Positions 18,188 through 29,105 of a stretch of 33,190 nucleotides of DNA are shown piece after piece. The stretch spans positions 1 through 33,190 of the forward strand of contig NZ_PUAP01000053.1 in assembly GCF_002947535.1 (NCBI RefSeq). The letters run 5' to 3'. Positions within the stretch are counted from its first letter, which is position 1; each line of letters begins with the position of its first letter. The stretch comes from Enterococcus mundtii. GTDB lineage: Bacteria; Bacillota; Bacilli; Lactobacillales; Enterococcaceae. Made by a program: the position numbers and the translations under genes. The notes below the pieces were generated by a model. The model was given only the letters and a program-made list of their open reading frames with translations, ran no database searches and had not been told where the DNA came from.

Positions 18188-18214
18188 AAAAAAAACCACT
18201 GTAACCCCAGTGGT
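18188..18214 (-). terminator. Terminator between rpmH and rnpA
   Basis: ACCACTG (18195-18201) pairs with CAGTGGT (18208-18214), followed on the minus strand by eight T. It abuts the rpmH stop codon and probably lets only part of transcription continue into rnpA. Confidence 0.85.
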
Positions 18215-18349
18215 CTAAGCTGAAAGAACTTTTCTTCCTTTACGACGACGGCTAGCTAAAACACGACGTCCATTTTTAGTACTCATACGTTTACGGAATC
18301 CGTGAACTTTTTGACGTTTACGTTTATTTGGTTGGTATGTTCTTTTCAT
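18215..18349 (-). CDS. rpmH: 50S ribosomal protein L34
   Basis: 44 residues, very basic ([20 protein letters not shown] onwards), matching the family end to end. ATG 18349 follows GGAGGTG at good spacing; an upstream extension to 18442 would run through the promoter and is not real. It heads the rpmH-rnpA-yidC-khpB unit, diverging from dnaA across the origin. Confidence 0.98.
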   Translation of the reverse strand: MKRTYQPNKRKRQKVHGFRKRMSTKNGRRVLASRRRKGRKVLSA

Positions 18350-18412
18350 CTTGTTCCACCTCCAGAAATTCTTATCTACATGTACATGAATTAAACACAG
18401 ACATACTTTGAT

Positions 18413-18442
18413 AGTATAACGAGTACCTAGGTGGTTTGTCAA
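18413..18442 (-). promoter_or_regulatory. rpmH promoter
   Basis: On the minus strand a consensus TTGACA (18442-18437) and TATACT (18418-18413) are separated by 18 bp. A strong promoter fits a ribosomal protein gene. Confidence 0.8.
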
Positions 18443-18481
18443 TATAAAAAAAAGCTTTTATTCGAAAATAATTCTCTCATT

Positions 18482-18826
18482 TTATCCACAACGGTATTTT
18501 TCGCACTGTGTTTTCAATGTGGATAAAGTTATGCACAGAAGTTTTCCACAGCAATTTACCCTTAGTTTTTACACAGAATAAACAGCTGAAAATAAGTAAT
18601 CCACAATTTCAGAATTTCCTGTGCATTGATTTCTGTAAGTACTGTCATTATTGCTTTTTTTATCCACAACCCACTGGGTAAATCTCTAGTTTTACACTAC
18701 TTATCCACCTGTTGATTACTCTTGTGGATATCTTTTTTTCCTCTCTGTGTTTTTCTTCTTTTTTTTCCTTCTGGATAATGTGGATAATTGTTATAAAAAA
18801 TTTTTTTCTTTTCTTTCTGTGGAAAA
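18482..18826. other. oriC, upstream DnaA-box cluster (rpmH-dnaA intergenic)
   Basis: Exact TTATCCACA boxes lie at 18482-18490 and 18660-18668 (plus) and at 18518-18526 and 18779-18787 (minus). Near matches are at 18529-18537 (TTATGCACA), 18542-18550, 18597-18605, 18701-18709, 18723-18731, 18770-18778 and 18818-18826. The boxes occur in both orientations in an AT-rich 440-bp gap, as in other bipartite Firmicutes origins. Confidence 0.93.
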
Positions 18827-18848
18827 CTTTTGTAAAAAATGCTAAATT
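18820..18848 (+). promoter_or_regulatory. dnaA promoter overlapped by a DnaA box
   Basis: TGGAAA (18820-18825) and an extended -10, TGCTAAATT (TAAATT at 18843-18848), are 17 bp apart. The -35 lies inside the DnaA-box variant at 18818-18826, which suggests autorepression. Confidence 0.5.
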
Positions 18849-18888
18849 AGTACTAGCTATTTACTTTTAATGAAGGAGGAGGCCTTGT

Positions 18889-20223
18889 ATGGTATCCCTC
18901 GATGCTTTATGGACTGAATTAAAAACGACTTATCAAAAAGAACTGTCTCCAGCAAGTTACAATACTTGGATTGAGACAGCGCAACCTAAATCCTTAGAAC
19001 AAAGCCAATTAGTGGTGACTGTTCCAAGCAAGATCCATAAGGAATATTGGGAAAAAAATCTCGCAACAAAGATTGTTGAGGTCGGCTACATGTTAACGGG
19101 AAAAGAGATTATTCCACGTTTTGTGACCGGTGAAGAAGCGGAACAAGAAGAAGTTGAAGAAATCAAAACAATGAAAGTTCCCCCAATCACACCAATCAAA
19201 AAAGCGATGTTGAATCCTAAGTATACCTTCGATACGTTTGTTATCGGAAAAGGCAACCAGATGGCTCATGCGGCTGCCTTGGTCGTCGCTGAAGATCCTG
19301 GTTCGATCTATAATCCATTGTTCTTCTACGGTGGTGTCGGACTTGGTAAGACTCACTTGATGCACGCGATTGGTCATCAAATGTTGTTAAGTCAACCGAA
19401 TGCGAAGGTCAAATATGTAAGCAGTGAGACGTTTGCCAATGATTTTATCAATTCGATCCAAAATAAAACGGCCGAAGAATTTCGCCAAGAATATCGAAAT
19501 GTTGACCTACTATTAGTCGATGATATTCAATTTTTTGCTGAGAAAGAAGCAACTCAAGAAGAATTTTTCCATACCTTCAATGCGCTTTACAATGAAGGAA
19601 AGCAAATCGTCCTAACGAGTGATCGTTTACCAAACGAAATCCCTAAATTGCAAGAACGTCTCGTTTCTCGCTTTGCTTGGGGTCTTTCAGTAGATATCAC
19701 GCCACCTGATCTAGAAACAAGAACAGCTATTTTGAGAAAAAAAGCTGCAGCAGAGCGCTTAGAGATCCCCGATGATACCTTAAGTTATATTGCGGGACAA
19801 ATCGATTCCAATATTCGTGAACTAGAAGGCGCCCTTGTACGTGTTCAAGCGTTTGCTACGATGAATAGTGAAGATATATCAACTAGTTTAGCTGCTGATG
19901 CTTTAAAGACATTGAAATCTGGCAAAGGTCACCCGCAACTCTCGATTTTGCAGATCCAAGAAGAAGTTGCAAAGTATTATCATATCCAATTAAAGGATCT
20001 AAAAGGAAAGAAACGCGTCAAATCGATCGTTGTTCCTCGTCAAATCGCTATGTACTTGGCTCGGGAATTAACCGATAGCTCTCTTCCTAAAATCGGCGCT
20101 GAATTTGGTGGTAAAGACCATACGACAGTCATCCATGCGCACGAAAAGATCCAGCAGCTGATCGATTCAAGTGTCAGCATGCAAAATGAAGTATCAGAAA
20201 TCAAAAATTTCCTATTAAACTAA
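18889..20223 (+). CDS. dnaA: Chromosomal replication initiator DnaA
   Basis: 444 residues. Domain I (1-85) mediates DnaA/helicase contacts, domain II is a short acidic linker ([12 protein letters not shown]), domain III is the AAA+ ATPase, and domain IV binds DnaA boxes. Walker A is GGVGLGKT (about 148-155), Walker [10 protein letters not shown] (about 206-214), and the arginine-rich [12 protein letters not shown] segment includes the box VII region. The DnaA signature is in [14 protein letters not shown] through [14 protein letters not shown] 18889 follows GGAGGAGG. It is flanked on both sides by DnaA boxes, so the gene sits inside the bipartite origin and is probably autoregulated. Confidence 0.98.
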   Translation: MVSLDALWTELKTTYQKELSPASYNTWIETAQPKSLEQSQLVVTVPSKIHKEYWEKNLATKIVEVGYMLTGKEIIPRFVTGEEAEQEEVEEIKTMKVPPITPIKKAMLNPKYTFDTFVIGKGNQMAHAAALVVAEDPGSIYNPLFFYGGVGLGKTHLMHAIGHQMLLSQPNAKVKYVSSETFANDFINSIQNKTAEEFRQEYRNVDLLLVDDIQFFAEKEATQEEFFHTFNALYNEGKQIVLTSDRLPNEIPKLQERLVSRFAWGLSVDITPPDLETRTAILRKKAAAERLEIPDDTLSYIAGQIDSNIRELEGALVRVQAFATMNSEDISTSLAADALKTLKSGKGHPQLSILQIQEEVAKYYHIQLKDLKGKKRVKSIVVPRQIAMYLARELTDSSLPKIGAEFGGKDHTTVIHAHEKIQQLIDSSVSMQNEVSEIKNFLLN

Positions 20224-20253
20224 AAAAGATGCTTGATAGAAAGAAAAACGCAT

Positions 20254-20402
20254 TGTGGATAAAAAGAGAAATCATTCGAAAGTTATACACATATTTTCCA
20301 CAGCTGTTTTTTCTTTTCTCTTCTAGCATTTTTATAGTTTTCCACAGTATCAACAGTACCTAATACTTTTATTACTTTATTTACTAATAATAAAATAAAT
20401 AT
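20254..20402. other. oriC, downstream DnaA-box cluster and unwinding region (dnaA-dnaN)
   Basis: A perfect box lies at 20254-20262 (minus), with variants TTATACACA (20283-20291) and TTTTCCACA (20294-20302 and 20338-20346). Just after the last box the sequence is almost pure A/T with spaced CTA/TTA/ATA triplets (20357-20395), resembling the DnaA-trio element of the Bacillus unwinding site. Duplex opening most likely happens here. Confidence 0.85.
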
Positions 20403-20421
20403 ATGGCAAAGGAGATCTACA

Positions 20422-21552
20422 ATGAAAGTAACCTTAAACCGCGCAACATTTATGCAAGAATTGCAAACTGTTCAGCGTGCGATTTCAAGTAAAACGACAA
20501 TTCCTATTTTGACTGGGGTCAAAATCACCCTCAATCAAGAAGGGCTGACTTTAACAGGAAGTAATGCAGATATTTCAATTGAAACCTTTCTATCTGTTGA
20601 AAATGAAAAAGCGCAAATGCAAATTGAAGCAACAGGAGCCATTGTTCTACAAGCTCGCTTCTTCAGTGAAATCATTCGTCGATTGCCCGAAGAAACCTTT
20701 ACGCTAGAAGTGTTAGAAAACAAACAAGTGGCCATTACTTCAGGGAAAGCGAATTTCTTAGTGAATGGGTTAGATGCGGATAATTACCCTCATCTTCCTG
20801 TTGTAGAGAGTCACAACCAGATGAAATTACCTGTACATGTGTTGACCAAATTGATCAACGAAACAGTGTTTGCTGTTTCTCAACATGAAAGTCGCCCGAT
20901 CCTGACAGGTGTTCATTTCATTTTGAAAGACAACTCGTTATTGGCAGTAGCAACTGACTCCCATCGTTTGAGTCAACGAGTGATCCCGATCGAACAATCA
21001 GCTGATCAATTCGATATCGTGATTCCTGGAAAAAGTTTGACTGAATTATCACGTTCATTGACAAACGAAGAAGAAATCGTAGAAATCAGTATTATGGAAA
21101 ACCAAGTATTGTTCAAAACTGAAAATATGTATTTTTATTCACGCTTGTTAGAAGGGAATTATCCCGATACGAATCGTTTGATTCCTTCAAGTTTCAATAC
21201 CGAAGTTGAATTTTCTGTCCCAAGCTTTTTAGCAGCGATTGAGCGTGCCTCTTTGCTCTCACATGAAGGACGCAACAATATCGTTCGTTTGTCGATTCAG
21301 CCTGATTCTGTTGTTCTATACGGTAATTCTCCTGAAATCGGAAAAGTAGAAGAAAGCTTGAACTATACGACTAGCACTGGTGATCCGCTGGATATTTCCT
21401 TTAATCCGGATTACATGAAAGCTGCTTTGCGTGCATTTGGCGATATGAGTATCAAAGTAAAATTCATTTCTGCTATTCGTCCATTTACGTTAGAACCAAC
21501 GGAAGATGGAGTACAATTCATCCAATTGATTACTCCAGTACGCACAAACTAA
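20422..21552 (+). CDS. dnaN: DNA polymerase III beta sliding clamp
   Basis: 376 residues, dimeric ring of three repeated clamp folds per subunit. MKVTLNRATFMQELQTVQRA begins the first, LPVHVLTKLINETVFAVSQHESRP the second, and the third ends FIQLITPVR. It tethers the replicative polymerase to DNA and is a docking hub for repair and mismatch factors. GGAGATC lies 6-7 bases before ATG 20422. It is co-oriented with dnaA and separated from yaaA by a terminator. Confidence 0.98.
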   Translation: MKVTLNRATFMQELQTVQRAISSKTTIPILTGVKITLNQEGLTLTGSNADISIETFLSVENEKAQMQIEATGAIVLQARFFSEIIRRLPEETFTLEVLENKQVAITSGKANFLVNGLDADNYPHLPVVESHNQMKLPVHVLTKLINETVFAVSQHESRPILTGVHFILKDNSLLAVATDSHRLSQRVIPIEQSADQFDIVIPGKSLTELSRSLTNEEEIVEISIMENQVLFKTENMYFYSRLLEGNYPDTNRLIPSSFNTEVEFSVPSFLAAIERASLLSHEGRNNIVRLSIQPDSVVLYGNSPEIGKVEESLNYTTSTGDPLDISFNPDYMKAALRAFGDMSIKVKFISAIRPFTLEPTEDGVQFIQLITPVRTN

Positions 21553-21590
21553 AATACTAATTGAAATAAACTGAAAAAATAAACCATTTT

Positions 21591-21637
21591 AAACAGAAGG
21601 CCCTAAAATCAATTTTAAGGCTTTCTGTTTCTTTTTG
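21591..21637 (+). terminator. dnaN terminator
   Basis: AAACAGAAGGCC (from 21591) pairs with the GGCTTTCTGTTT arm (ending 21630) around an AT-rich stem, followed by a T-rich tail. It separates dnaA-dnaN from yaaA-recF-gyrBA. Confidence 0.8.
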
Positions 21638-21693
21638 TTCAAATCACCTTTTTTCATTTAAATCCGCTCATATGGAAAAATATATGGATAAAT

Positions 21694-21722
21694 TTGTTTT
21701 CTTGCGAAAAAAAGGGTATAAT
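21694..21722 (+). promoter_or_regulatory. Promoter of yaaA-recF-gyrB-gyrA
   Basis: TTGTTT (21694-21699) and a consensus TATAAT (21717-21722) are 17 bp apart, 38 bp before yaaA. Confidence 0.65.
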
Positions 21723-21759
21723 AAAGTATACTTTTAATAATGAAAATGAGGGATGAAGA

Positions 21760-22002
21760 GTGAAACAACAAGTCATTCTAAAAACTGAGTTTATGACGTT
21801 GGGTCAAATGCTGAAAGAAGTCACAGTCATCGGCAGTGGTGGACAAGCAAAATGGTATTTAGCAGAAAACACGGTTTTGGTTGATGGCGAGCCAGAAAAT
21901 CGTCGTGGACGAAAGCTTTATCCCGGTATGATGATCGAAGTTCCAGAAGCAGGAACTTTTTTTATGGTAAAAAAAGGGAATAACGATAATGAGGCTGAAT
22001 AA
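21760..22002 (+). CDS. yaaA: S4-domain RNA-binding protein YaaA
   Basis: 80 residues with an S4-like RNA-binding fold. FMTLGQMLKEVTVIGSGGQA, LAENTVLVDGEPENRRGRKL and a terminal strand match the YaaA/YlmH-type small S4 proteins found between dnaN and recF across Firmicutes. A role in ribosome assembly has been suggested for the family. The start is GTG 21760, with GAGGG 7 bases upstream. The last 14 bp overlap recF. Confidence 0.92.
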   Translation: MKQQVILKTEFMTLGQMLKEVTVIGSGGQAKWYLAENTVLVDGEPENRRGRKLYPGMMIEVPEAGTFFMVKKGNNDNEAE

Positions 22003-23104
22003 GCTGCACCTCAAAAATTATCGAAACTATCAAGAATTGCAAATTGATTTTTCCAAAAACCTCGTGATTTTTTTAGGAGAAAATGCTCAAGGAAAAACGA
22101 ATCTTTTGGAAAGTATTTATGTGCTTGCAATGACAAGAAGTCATCGTACGAATAGCGAACAAGAGTTGATTGGATGGAACGATGAGCAGTCGATGATCCA
22201 AGGAGAGATCACAAGAGGGACCTCTAAGATCCCTTTAGAGATCCAATTGTCTAAAAAAGGACGAAAAACAAAGATCAATCATATCGAACAAAAGAAGTTA
22301 AGTAGTTACGTTGGACAATTGAATGTCATTTTATTTGCTCCTGAAGATCTTTCTTTAGTAAAAGGAAGCCCACAGATCCGACGCAAATTTTTAGATATGG
22401 AATTAGGTCAGATCAATCCAATCTATCTTTATGATCTTGTCCAATATCAAGCAATCCTAAAGCAAAGAAATCAATATTTGAAGCAATTGAATGAAAAAAA
22501 ACAAACGGATTTACTTTACCTTGATATTTTATCTGAACAATTAGCAGAATTTGGTAGCAAAGTACTAAAGGCAAGAGCCCAATTTATCAAGCGTTTAGAA
22601 TATTGGGCAAATTCTTTACATCAACAAATCACACATCAAAAAGAACAGTTGGCCATCGAATATGTGACCGCCCTCTCTTCTTTAGACACCATGACAGTTC
22701 AAGAGATCCAGTCACAATTTTTGACGTTACTCGAGCAAAACAAAAAGAAAGATCTCTTTCGAGGGGCAACCACTGTGGGTCCCCATCGAGATGACCTTTC
22801 TTTTTTTGTCAATGAAAAAAACGTGCAAAATTTTGGTTCTCAAGGTCAACAACGAACAACGGCATTAAGTGTCAAATTAGCAGAAATTGATTTGATCAAA
22901 GAAGAAACAGGCGAGTATCCGATCCTCTTACTAGATGACGTGATGAGTGAGTTAGACGACCAGCGTCAACTCCATTTACTTGAAACGATCGAAGGGAAAG
23001 TACAGACATTCTTAACCACTACCTCCCTGGATCACGTTAAAAATAAAATGACTGTTGAACCTGAGATTTTTTATGTTCAGCAGGGAGAAATAAAAGGAGA
23101 ATAA
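21989..23104 (+). CDS. recF: DNA replication and repair protein RecF
   Basis: SMC-like ATPase that helps RecO/RecR load RecA at gaps; 371 residues. Walker A is GENAQGKTN (30-38), the ABC signature lies in NFGSQGQQRTTALSVKLAE, and Walker B is PILLLDDVMSELDD. ATG 21989 lies within the end of yaaA, giving a 14-bp overlap and likely coupled translation. gyrB starts 6 bp after it ends. Confidence 0.97.
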   Translation: MRLNKLHLKNYRNYQELQIDFSKNLVIFLGENAQGKTNLLESIYVLAMTRSHRTNSEQELIGWNDEQSMIQGEITRGTSKIPLEIQLSKKGRKTKINHIEQKKLSSYVGQLNVILFAPEDLSLVKGSPQIRRKFLDMELGQINPIYLYDLVQYQAILKQRNQYLKQLNEKKQTDLLYLDILSEQLAEFGSKVLKARAQFIKRLEYWANSLHQQITHQKEQLAIEYVTALSSLDTMTVQEIQSQFLTLLEQNKKKDLFRGATTVGPHRDDLSFFVNEKNVQNFGSQGQQRTTALSVKLAEIDLIKEETGEYPILLLDDVMSELDDQRQLHLLETIEGKVQTFLTTTSLDHVKNKMTVEPEIFYVQQGEIKGE

Positions 23105-25057
<1,953 letters not shown>

Positions 25058-25076
25058 TCATGAAGGAGGAAGAAAA

Positions 25077-27572
25077 ATGAGTGAAGAAATCAGAGAAAAC
25101 ATCCATGATGTCAATCTAACTAGCGAAATGAAAGACTCCTTCATAGATTACGCCATGAGTGTCATTGTCGCTCGGGCTTTACCAGATGTTAGAGATGGAT
25201 TAAAACCAGTTCACCGCCGTATTTTATATGGGATGAATGAGCTAGGTGTCACACCAGACAAAGCACACAAGAAATCAGCCAGAATCGTGGGGGACGTTAT
25301 GGGTAAATACCATCCCCATGGTGATAGTGCGATCTATGAGTCAATGGTTCGGATGGCGCAACCTTTTAGCTATCGCTACATGTTAGTAGATGGTCACGGA
25401 AACTTTGGGTCAGTTGATGGAGATGGCGCAGCTGCGATGCGTTATACCGAAGCAAGAATGAGTAAAATCGCGACAGAAATGTTACGTGATATCAACAAAA
25501 ATACGGTTGATTTCCAAAGCAACTACGATGATACGGAAAAAGAACCAGTTGTCTTACCGGCACGTTTTCCTAACTTATTAGTCAATGGTACGACAGGGAT
25601 CGCAGTCGGAATGGCGACGAATATCCCGCCACATAATCTGACAGAAGTTGTAGCAGCGATTGATCTGTTGATGGAAAATCCAGATGTCACAACCAATGAA
25701 TTGATGGAAGTCTTACCTGGTCCTGATTTTCCTACCGGCGGTTTAGTCATGGGTAAATCCGGCATTCGTCGGGCGTATGAAACAGGAAAAGGTTCGATCA
25801 CTGTTCGAGCAAAAGTAGAAATCACGGAAATGCCAAATGGCAAAGAGCGGATCTTAGTCACTGAATTGCCATACATGGTCAATAAAGCGAAATTGATTGA
25901 GCGAATTTCAGAATTGCATCGTGATAAACGAATTGAAGGTATTACGGATTTAAGAGATGAATCTTCTCGTGAAGGAATGCGTATCGTGATCGATGTACGT
26001 CGTGACGCGAGTGCTTCTGTCATTTTGAATAATCTCTACAAATTGACATCCTTACAAAACTCATTTGGTTTCAATATGTTAGCGATCGAAAAAGGCGTAC
26101 CGAAAGTTCTAAGCTTGAAGCAGATCCTTGAAAATTATATTGAACACCAACGCGAAGTTATTACACGTCGTACGGTCTTTGAAAAGGATAAAGCGGAAGC
26201 AAGAGCACATATCTTAGAAGGACTACGAATCGCCTTAGATCATATTGATGAAATCATTGCGATCATTCGTGGCTCCAAATCAGATGAAGAAGCGAAAAAC
26301 GCGATGATCGAGCGCTTCGAACTTTCTGACCGTCAATCGCAAGCAATCTTAGATATGCGTTTACGCCGTTTGACTGGTTTGGAAAGAGAAAAAATCGAAA
26401 ATGAATACCAAGAATTATTGAAACTCATTGAAGATTTAGCTGATATTCTTGCTCGCCCTGAACGAGTAACAGAAATCATCCAAACTGAACTTGCTGAATT
26501 GAGTCAACGATTTGGCGACAAACGTCGTACCGAATTATTGGTCGGTGAAGTCTTGAGTTTAGAAGATGAAGATCTGATTGAAGAAGAAGAAATCGTGATC
26601 ACATTGACGAATAATGGCTATATCAAACGTTTAGCCAACAACGAGTTCCGCGCACAACGTCGTGGAGGTCGAGGAATCCAAGGAATGGGCGTCCATAACG
26701 ATGATTTCGTGAAAAATCTTGTTTCTTGTTCGACACATGATACATTGCTGTTCTTTACGAACAACGGAAAAGTGTATCGTGCCAAAGGATATGAGATCCC
26801 AGAATACGGACGTACAGCAAAAGGTATTCCGATCATCAATTTACTTGGTATTGATTCAAGTGAGAAGATCCAAGCAATCATCGCAGTAACTGGTGAAGCA
26901 GAGGAAGGACATTACTTGTTCTTTACTACACGCCAGGGAACAGTCAAACGTACGACTGTCACTGCTTTTGCCAATATCCGTAGCAATGGGTTGATTGCGA
27001 TTGGTTTGAAAGAAAATGATGAATTGGTCAATGTCTTATTGACTGATGGTGAATCAAATATCATCATTGGTACACACGATGGATATTCTGTAACTTTTGC
27101 AGAAGATGCCGTTCGTGATATGGGACGTACAGCCTCTGGGGTTCGTGGGGTTCGTTTGAGAGAAGACGATTATGTTGTTGGAGCAGCCTTAATGAATGAA
27201 GATCATGAAGTCTTGATCATCACAGAAAAAGGTTACGGAAAACGTACCAAGGTTTCTGAGTACCCTGTCAAAGGACGTGGGGGTAAAGGGATCAAAACTG
27301 CAAATATCACTGAGAAAAATGGTCCATTAGCTGGATTGACGACGGTGACAGGCGAAGAGGATATTATGTTGATCACAGACAAAGGCGTCATCATCCGTTT
27401 CAACGTTTCAACGGTTTCTCAAACTGGTCGAGCAACGCTAGGCGTACGTTTGATCAAGATGGAAGCAGAAACGAAAGTTGTGACCATGGCAGCAGTAGAA
27501 CCAGAACCTGCGGAAGAAGCGACCATCGAAGCAGACACAACAAACGTGGAAACAGACAACACAGAAGAATAG
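25077..27572 (+). CDS. gyrA: DNA gyrase subunit A
   Basis: Cleavage and religation subunit, 831 residues. The active-site Tyr123 lies in [12 protein letters not shown]. The quinolone-resistance region reads [12 protein letters not shown] with Ser84 and Glu88 (E. coli 83 and 87), the susceptible-type residues. The C-terminal DNA-wrapping beta-pinwheel carries the GyrA box in [13 protein letters not shown], and repeated blades follow to about 800. The last ~25 residues are acidic and low complexity. AGGAGG lies 8 bases before ATG 25077, and a strong terminator follows. Confidence 0.98.
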   Translation: MSEEIRENIHDVNLTSEMKDSFIDYAMSVIVARALPDVRDGLKPVHRRILYGMNELGVTPDKAHKKSARIVGDVMGKYHPHGDSAIYESMVRMAQPFSYRYMLVDGHGNFGSVDGDGAAAMRYTEARMSKIATEMLRDINKNTVDFQSNYDDTEKEPVVLPARFPNLLVNGTTGIAVGMATNIPPHNLTEVVAAIDLLMENPDVTTNELMEVLPGPDFPTGGLVMGKSGIRRAYETGKGSITVRAKVEITEMPNGKERILVTELPYMVNKAKLIERISELHRDKRIEGITDLRDESSREGMRIVIDVRRDASASVILNNLYKLTSLQNSFGFNMLAIEKGVPKVLSLKQILENYIEHQREVITRRTVFEKDKAEARAHILEGLRIALDHIDEIIAIIRGSKSDEEAKNAMIERFELSDRQSQAILDMRLRRLTGLEREKIENEYQELLKLIEDLADILARPERVTEIIQTELAELSQRFGDKRRTELLVGEVLSLEDEDLIEEEEIVITLTNNGYIKRLANNEFRAQRRGGRGIQGMGVHNDDFVKNLVSCSTHDTLLFFTNNGKVYRAKGYEIPEYGRTAKGIPIINLLGIDSSEKIQAIIAVTGEAEEGHYLFFTTRQGTVKRTTVTAFANIRSNGLIAIGLKENDELVNVLLTDGESNIIIGTHDGYSVTFAEDAVRDMGRTASGVRGVRLREDDYVVGAALMNEDHEVLIITEKGYGKRTKVSEYPVKGRGGKGIKTANITEKNGPLAGLTTVTGEEDIMLITDKGVIIRFNVSTVSQTGRATLGVRLIKMEAETKVVTMAAVEPEPAEEATIEADTTNVETDNTEE

Positions 27573-27606
27573 AAACAAGCGTAAAACCAACAGGATCATC
27601 TAAAAA

Positions 27607-27648
27607 ATCCCCCCAGAGAATAGGTAAAACTATCTTTGGGGGTTTTTG
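27607..27648 (+). terminator. gyrA terminator
   Basis: CCCCCAGAGAATAG pairs with CTATCTTTGGGGG (one G-T/A mismatch region) around a short loop, followed by TTTTT. It ends the yaaA-recF-gyrB-gyrA transcript. Confidence 0.9.
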
Positions 27649-27689
27649 CTCGTCTCAAGAGAAAAATTTGGAAAATAAAGGATAGTAGC

Positions 27690-27718
27690 TTGCTTTTTCA
27701 GTGCATTGCGTGTATAAT
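27690..27718 (+). promoter_or_regulatory. rpsF-ssb-rpsR promoter
   Basis: TTGCTT (27690-27695) and TATAAT (27713-27718) are 17 bp apart with a TG-rich spacer end, leaving a leader of about 85 nt before rpsF. Confidence 0.75.
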
Positions 27719-27725
27719 TGAGGAT

Positions 27726-27808
27726 TGTGAGTAGTCTAATTTATTAGAAAACTCTCCTTGCTCTTGGGAAAGCTGAGAGCCGAAAGTCCATAGGGAGGTG
27801 AAAAATCA
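27726..27808 (+). promoter_or_regulatory. Putative S6:S18-binding rpsF leader
   Basis: The leader contains ACTCTC (27751-27756) complementary to GAGAGC around 27775-27780, and a following CCGAAAG bulge-like segment. Many bacteria have an rpsF leader RNA with a CCGA-type motif bound by S6:S18, which mimics their 16S rRNA site and represses the operon. Assignment rests on position and these short matches only. Confidence 0.4.
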
Positions 27809-28108
27809 ATGGAAAACACGAAATATGAAATCATGTATATTATTCGTCCTAACATTGATGAAGAAGCAAAAACTGCTTTAATCGAACGTTTCGATTCAAT
27901 CTTGAAAGATAACGGAGCTGAAGTTATCGAATCAAAAGATTGGGAAAAACGCCGTTTAGCATACGAAATGAACGGTTACCGTGAAGGTATCTATCACATC
28001 GTTAAAGTATCTTCTCCATCATCAGCAGATGCGATCAACGAGTTTGACCGTCTTGCTAAAATCAATGACGATATCGTTCGTCACATGATCGTAAAAGAAG
28101 AAGCTTAA
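27809..28108 (+). CDS. rpsF: 30S ribosomal protein S6
   Basis: 99 residues, matching the family throughout ([16 protein letters not shown] ... [18 protein letters not shown]). Pairs with S18 on the 30S platform. AGGGAGGTG is well placed before ATG 27809. First gene of the rpsF-ssb-rpsR operon. Confidence 0.98.
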   Translation: MENTKYEIMYIIRPNIDEEAKTALIERFDSILKDNGAEVIESKDWEKRRLAYEMNGYREGIYHIVKVSSPSSADAINEFDRLAKINDDIVRHMIVKEEA

Positions 28109-28112
28109 TTAT

Positions 28113-28128
28113 TGTTTCACATGGAACA
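28113..28128. promoter_or_regulatory. Degenerate parS-like site between rpsF and ssb
   Basis: TGTTTCACATGGAACA matches 14 of 16 bases of the parS consensus. Read on the other strand it is TGTTCCATGTGAAACA, where the pyrimidine at position 5 is tolerated and only one core base (CATGTG for CACGTG) is off. It lies 9 kb right of oriC. Confidence 0.5.
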
Positions 28129-28155
28129 ATCAAACGATGAGAGGAGATGACCATT

Positions 28156-28677
28156 TTGATTAATAACGTTGTACTAGTTGGACGTCTAACAAAAGATCCA
28201 GATTTACGATATACATCAAGTGGCACTGCTGTAGCAACGTTCACTTTAGCTGTCAATCGTAACTTCACGAGCCAAAACGGCAACCGTGAGGCGGATTTTA
28301 TTAATTGTGTGATTTGGCGAAAATCAGCAGAAACACTAGCAAACTATGCACATAAAGGAACTCTTTTAGGTGTAACTGGTCGTATTCAAACGCGTTCTTA
28401 TGATAATCAACAAGGACAACGTGTGTACGTAACAGAAGTAGTTGCTGAAAACTTCCAATTATTGGAAAGTCGTGCAGCATCTGAAAACCGTCAACAAAGC
28501 GGTGGCTACCAAGACACTGGTCAATCGACAAATAATTTTGGCGGAAACGGCGGAAACAATAACTATAATCAAACATCTCAATCATCCAACGGTATGCCTG
28601 ATTTTGATCGTGATTCTTCTGATCCATTCGGATCAAGCTCAACGATCGACATTTCAGACGATGATTTACCATTCTAA
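28156..28677 (+). CDS. ssb: Single-stranded DNA-binding protein
   Basis: Homotetrameric SSB of replication and repair, 173 residues. An OB fold (1-105) opens [21 protein letters not shown] disordered Gln/Asn/Gly/Ser linker follows, and the chain ends DISDDDLPF, the acidic tip that recruits partner proteins. I choose TTG 28156 as start: GAGGAG (28141-28146) is 9 bases upstream and the family begins at this point. The ATG at 28147 directly touches the ribosome site and would add three residues. Placed between rpsF and rpsR, as is general in Firmicutes. Confidence 0.95.
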   Translation: MINNVVLVGRLTKDPDLRYTSSGTAVATFTLAVNRNFTSQNGNREADFINCVIWRKSAETLANYAHKGTLLGVTGRIQTRSYDNQQGQRVYVTEVVAENFQLLESRAASENRQQSGGYQDTGQSTNNFGGNGGNNNYNQTSQSSNGMPDFDRDSSDPFGSSSTIDISDDDLPF

Positions 28678-28702
28678 ACGAATTTGATAGGAGGGAAATA
28701 GA

Positions 28703-28939
28703 ATGGCACAACAAAGAAGAGGCGGACGTAAACGTCGTAAAGTAGACTACATCGCTGCTAACCATATTGAATATATCGATTATAAAGATATCGAATTACT
28801 AAAAAGATTTATCTCAGAACGCGGTAAAATCTTGCCACGTCGTGTAACAGGTACAGGCGCTAAAAACCAACGTAAAATTACGATTGCAATCAAACGCGCA
28901 CGTATCATGGGATTACTACCATTCGTTGGCGAAGAATAA
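28703..28939 (+). CDS. rpsR: 30S ribosomal protein S18
   Basis: 78 residues, basic, full family match ([20 protein letters not shown] ... [10 protein letters not shown]). Partner of S6. GGAGGG precedes ATG 28703. Last gene of its operon; a terminator follows. It lacks the Cys residues of zinc-binding S18 forms. Confidence 0.98.
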   Translation: MAQQRRGGRKRRKVDYIAANHIEYIDYKDIELLKRFISERGKILPRRVTGTGAKNQRKITIAIKRARIMGLLPFVGEE

Positions 28940-28990
28940 TTCGCTTTAGGAATGATTCTGTAGGAATACCCAATCGTTTCAAACCATTAC

Positions 28991-29028
28991 AGAGGAAGTT
29001 ATGACTACTGTCGTGACTTCCTCTTTTT
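28991..29028 (+). terminator. rpsR terminator
   Basis: AGAGGAAGT (28991-28999) pairs with ACTTCCTCT (29016-29024), followed by TTTTT. Confidence 0.85.
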
Positions 29029-29068
29029 GTTCCATTTAGGTGTTTAGTCGCTTACATGACATGAGTTA

Positions 29069-29077
29069 TGGTAAAAT
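29069..29077 (+). promoter_or_regulatory. Extended -10 promoter of gdpP-rplI
   Basis: TGGTAAAAT (TGn plus TAAAAT) lies 28 bp before the gdpP ATG. No good -35 is present. Confidence 0.45.
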
Positions 29078-29105
29078 TAGGCTAATCAGTTACGGGAGGA
29101 AAGAC

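Noticed and set aside
25317-25346. Possible fluoroquinolone-resistance change in gyrA
   Set aside because: Ser84 and Glu88 are both the susceptible-type residues, so no change is present at the main positions.
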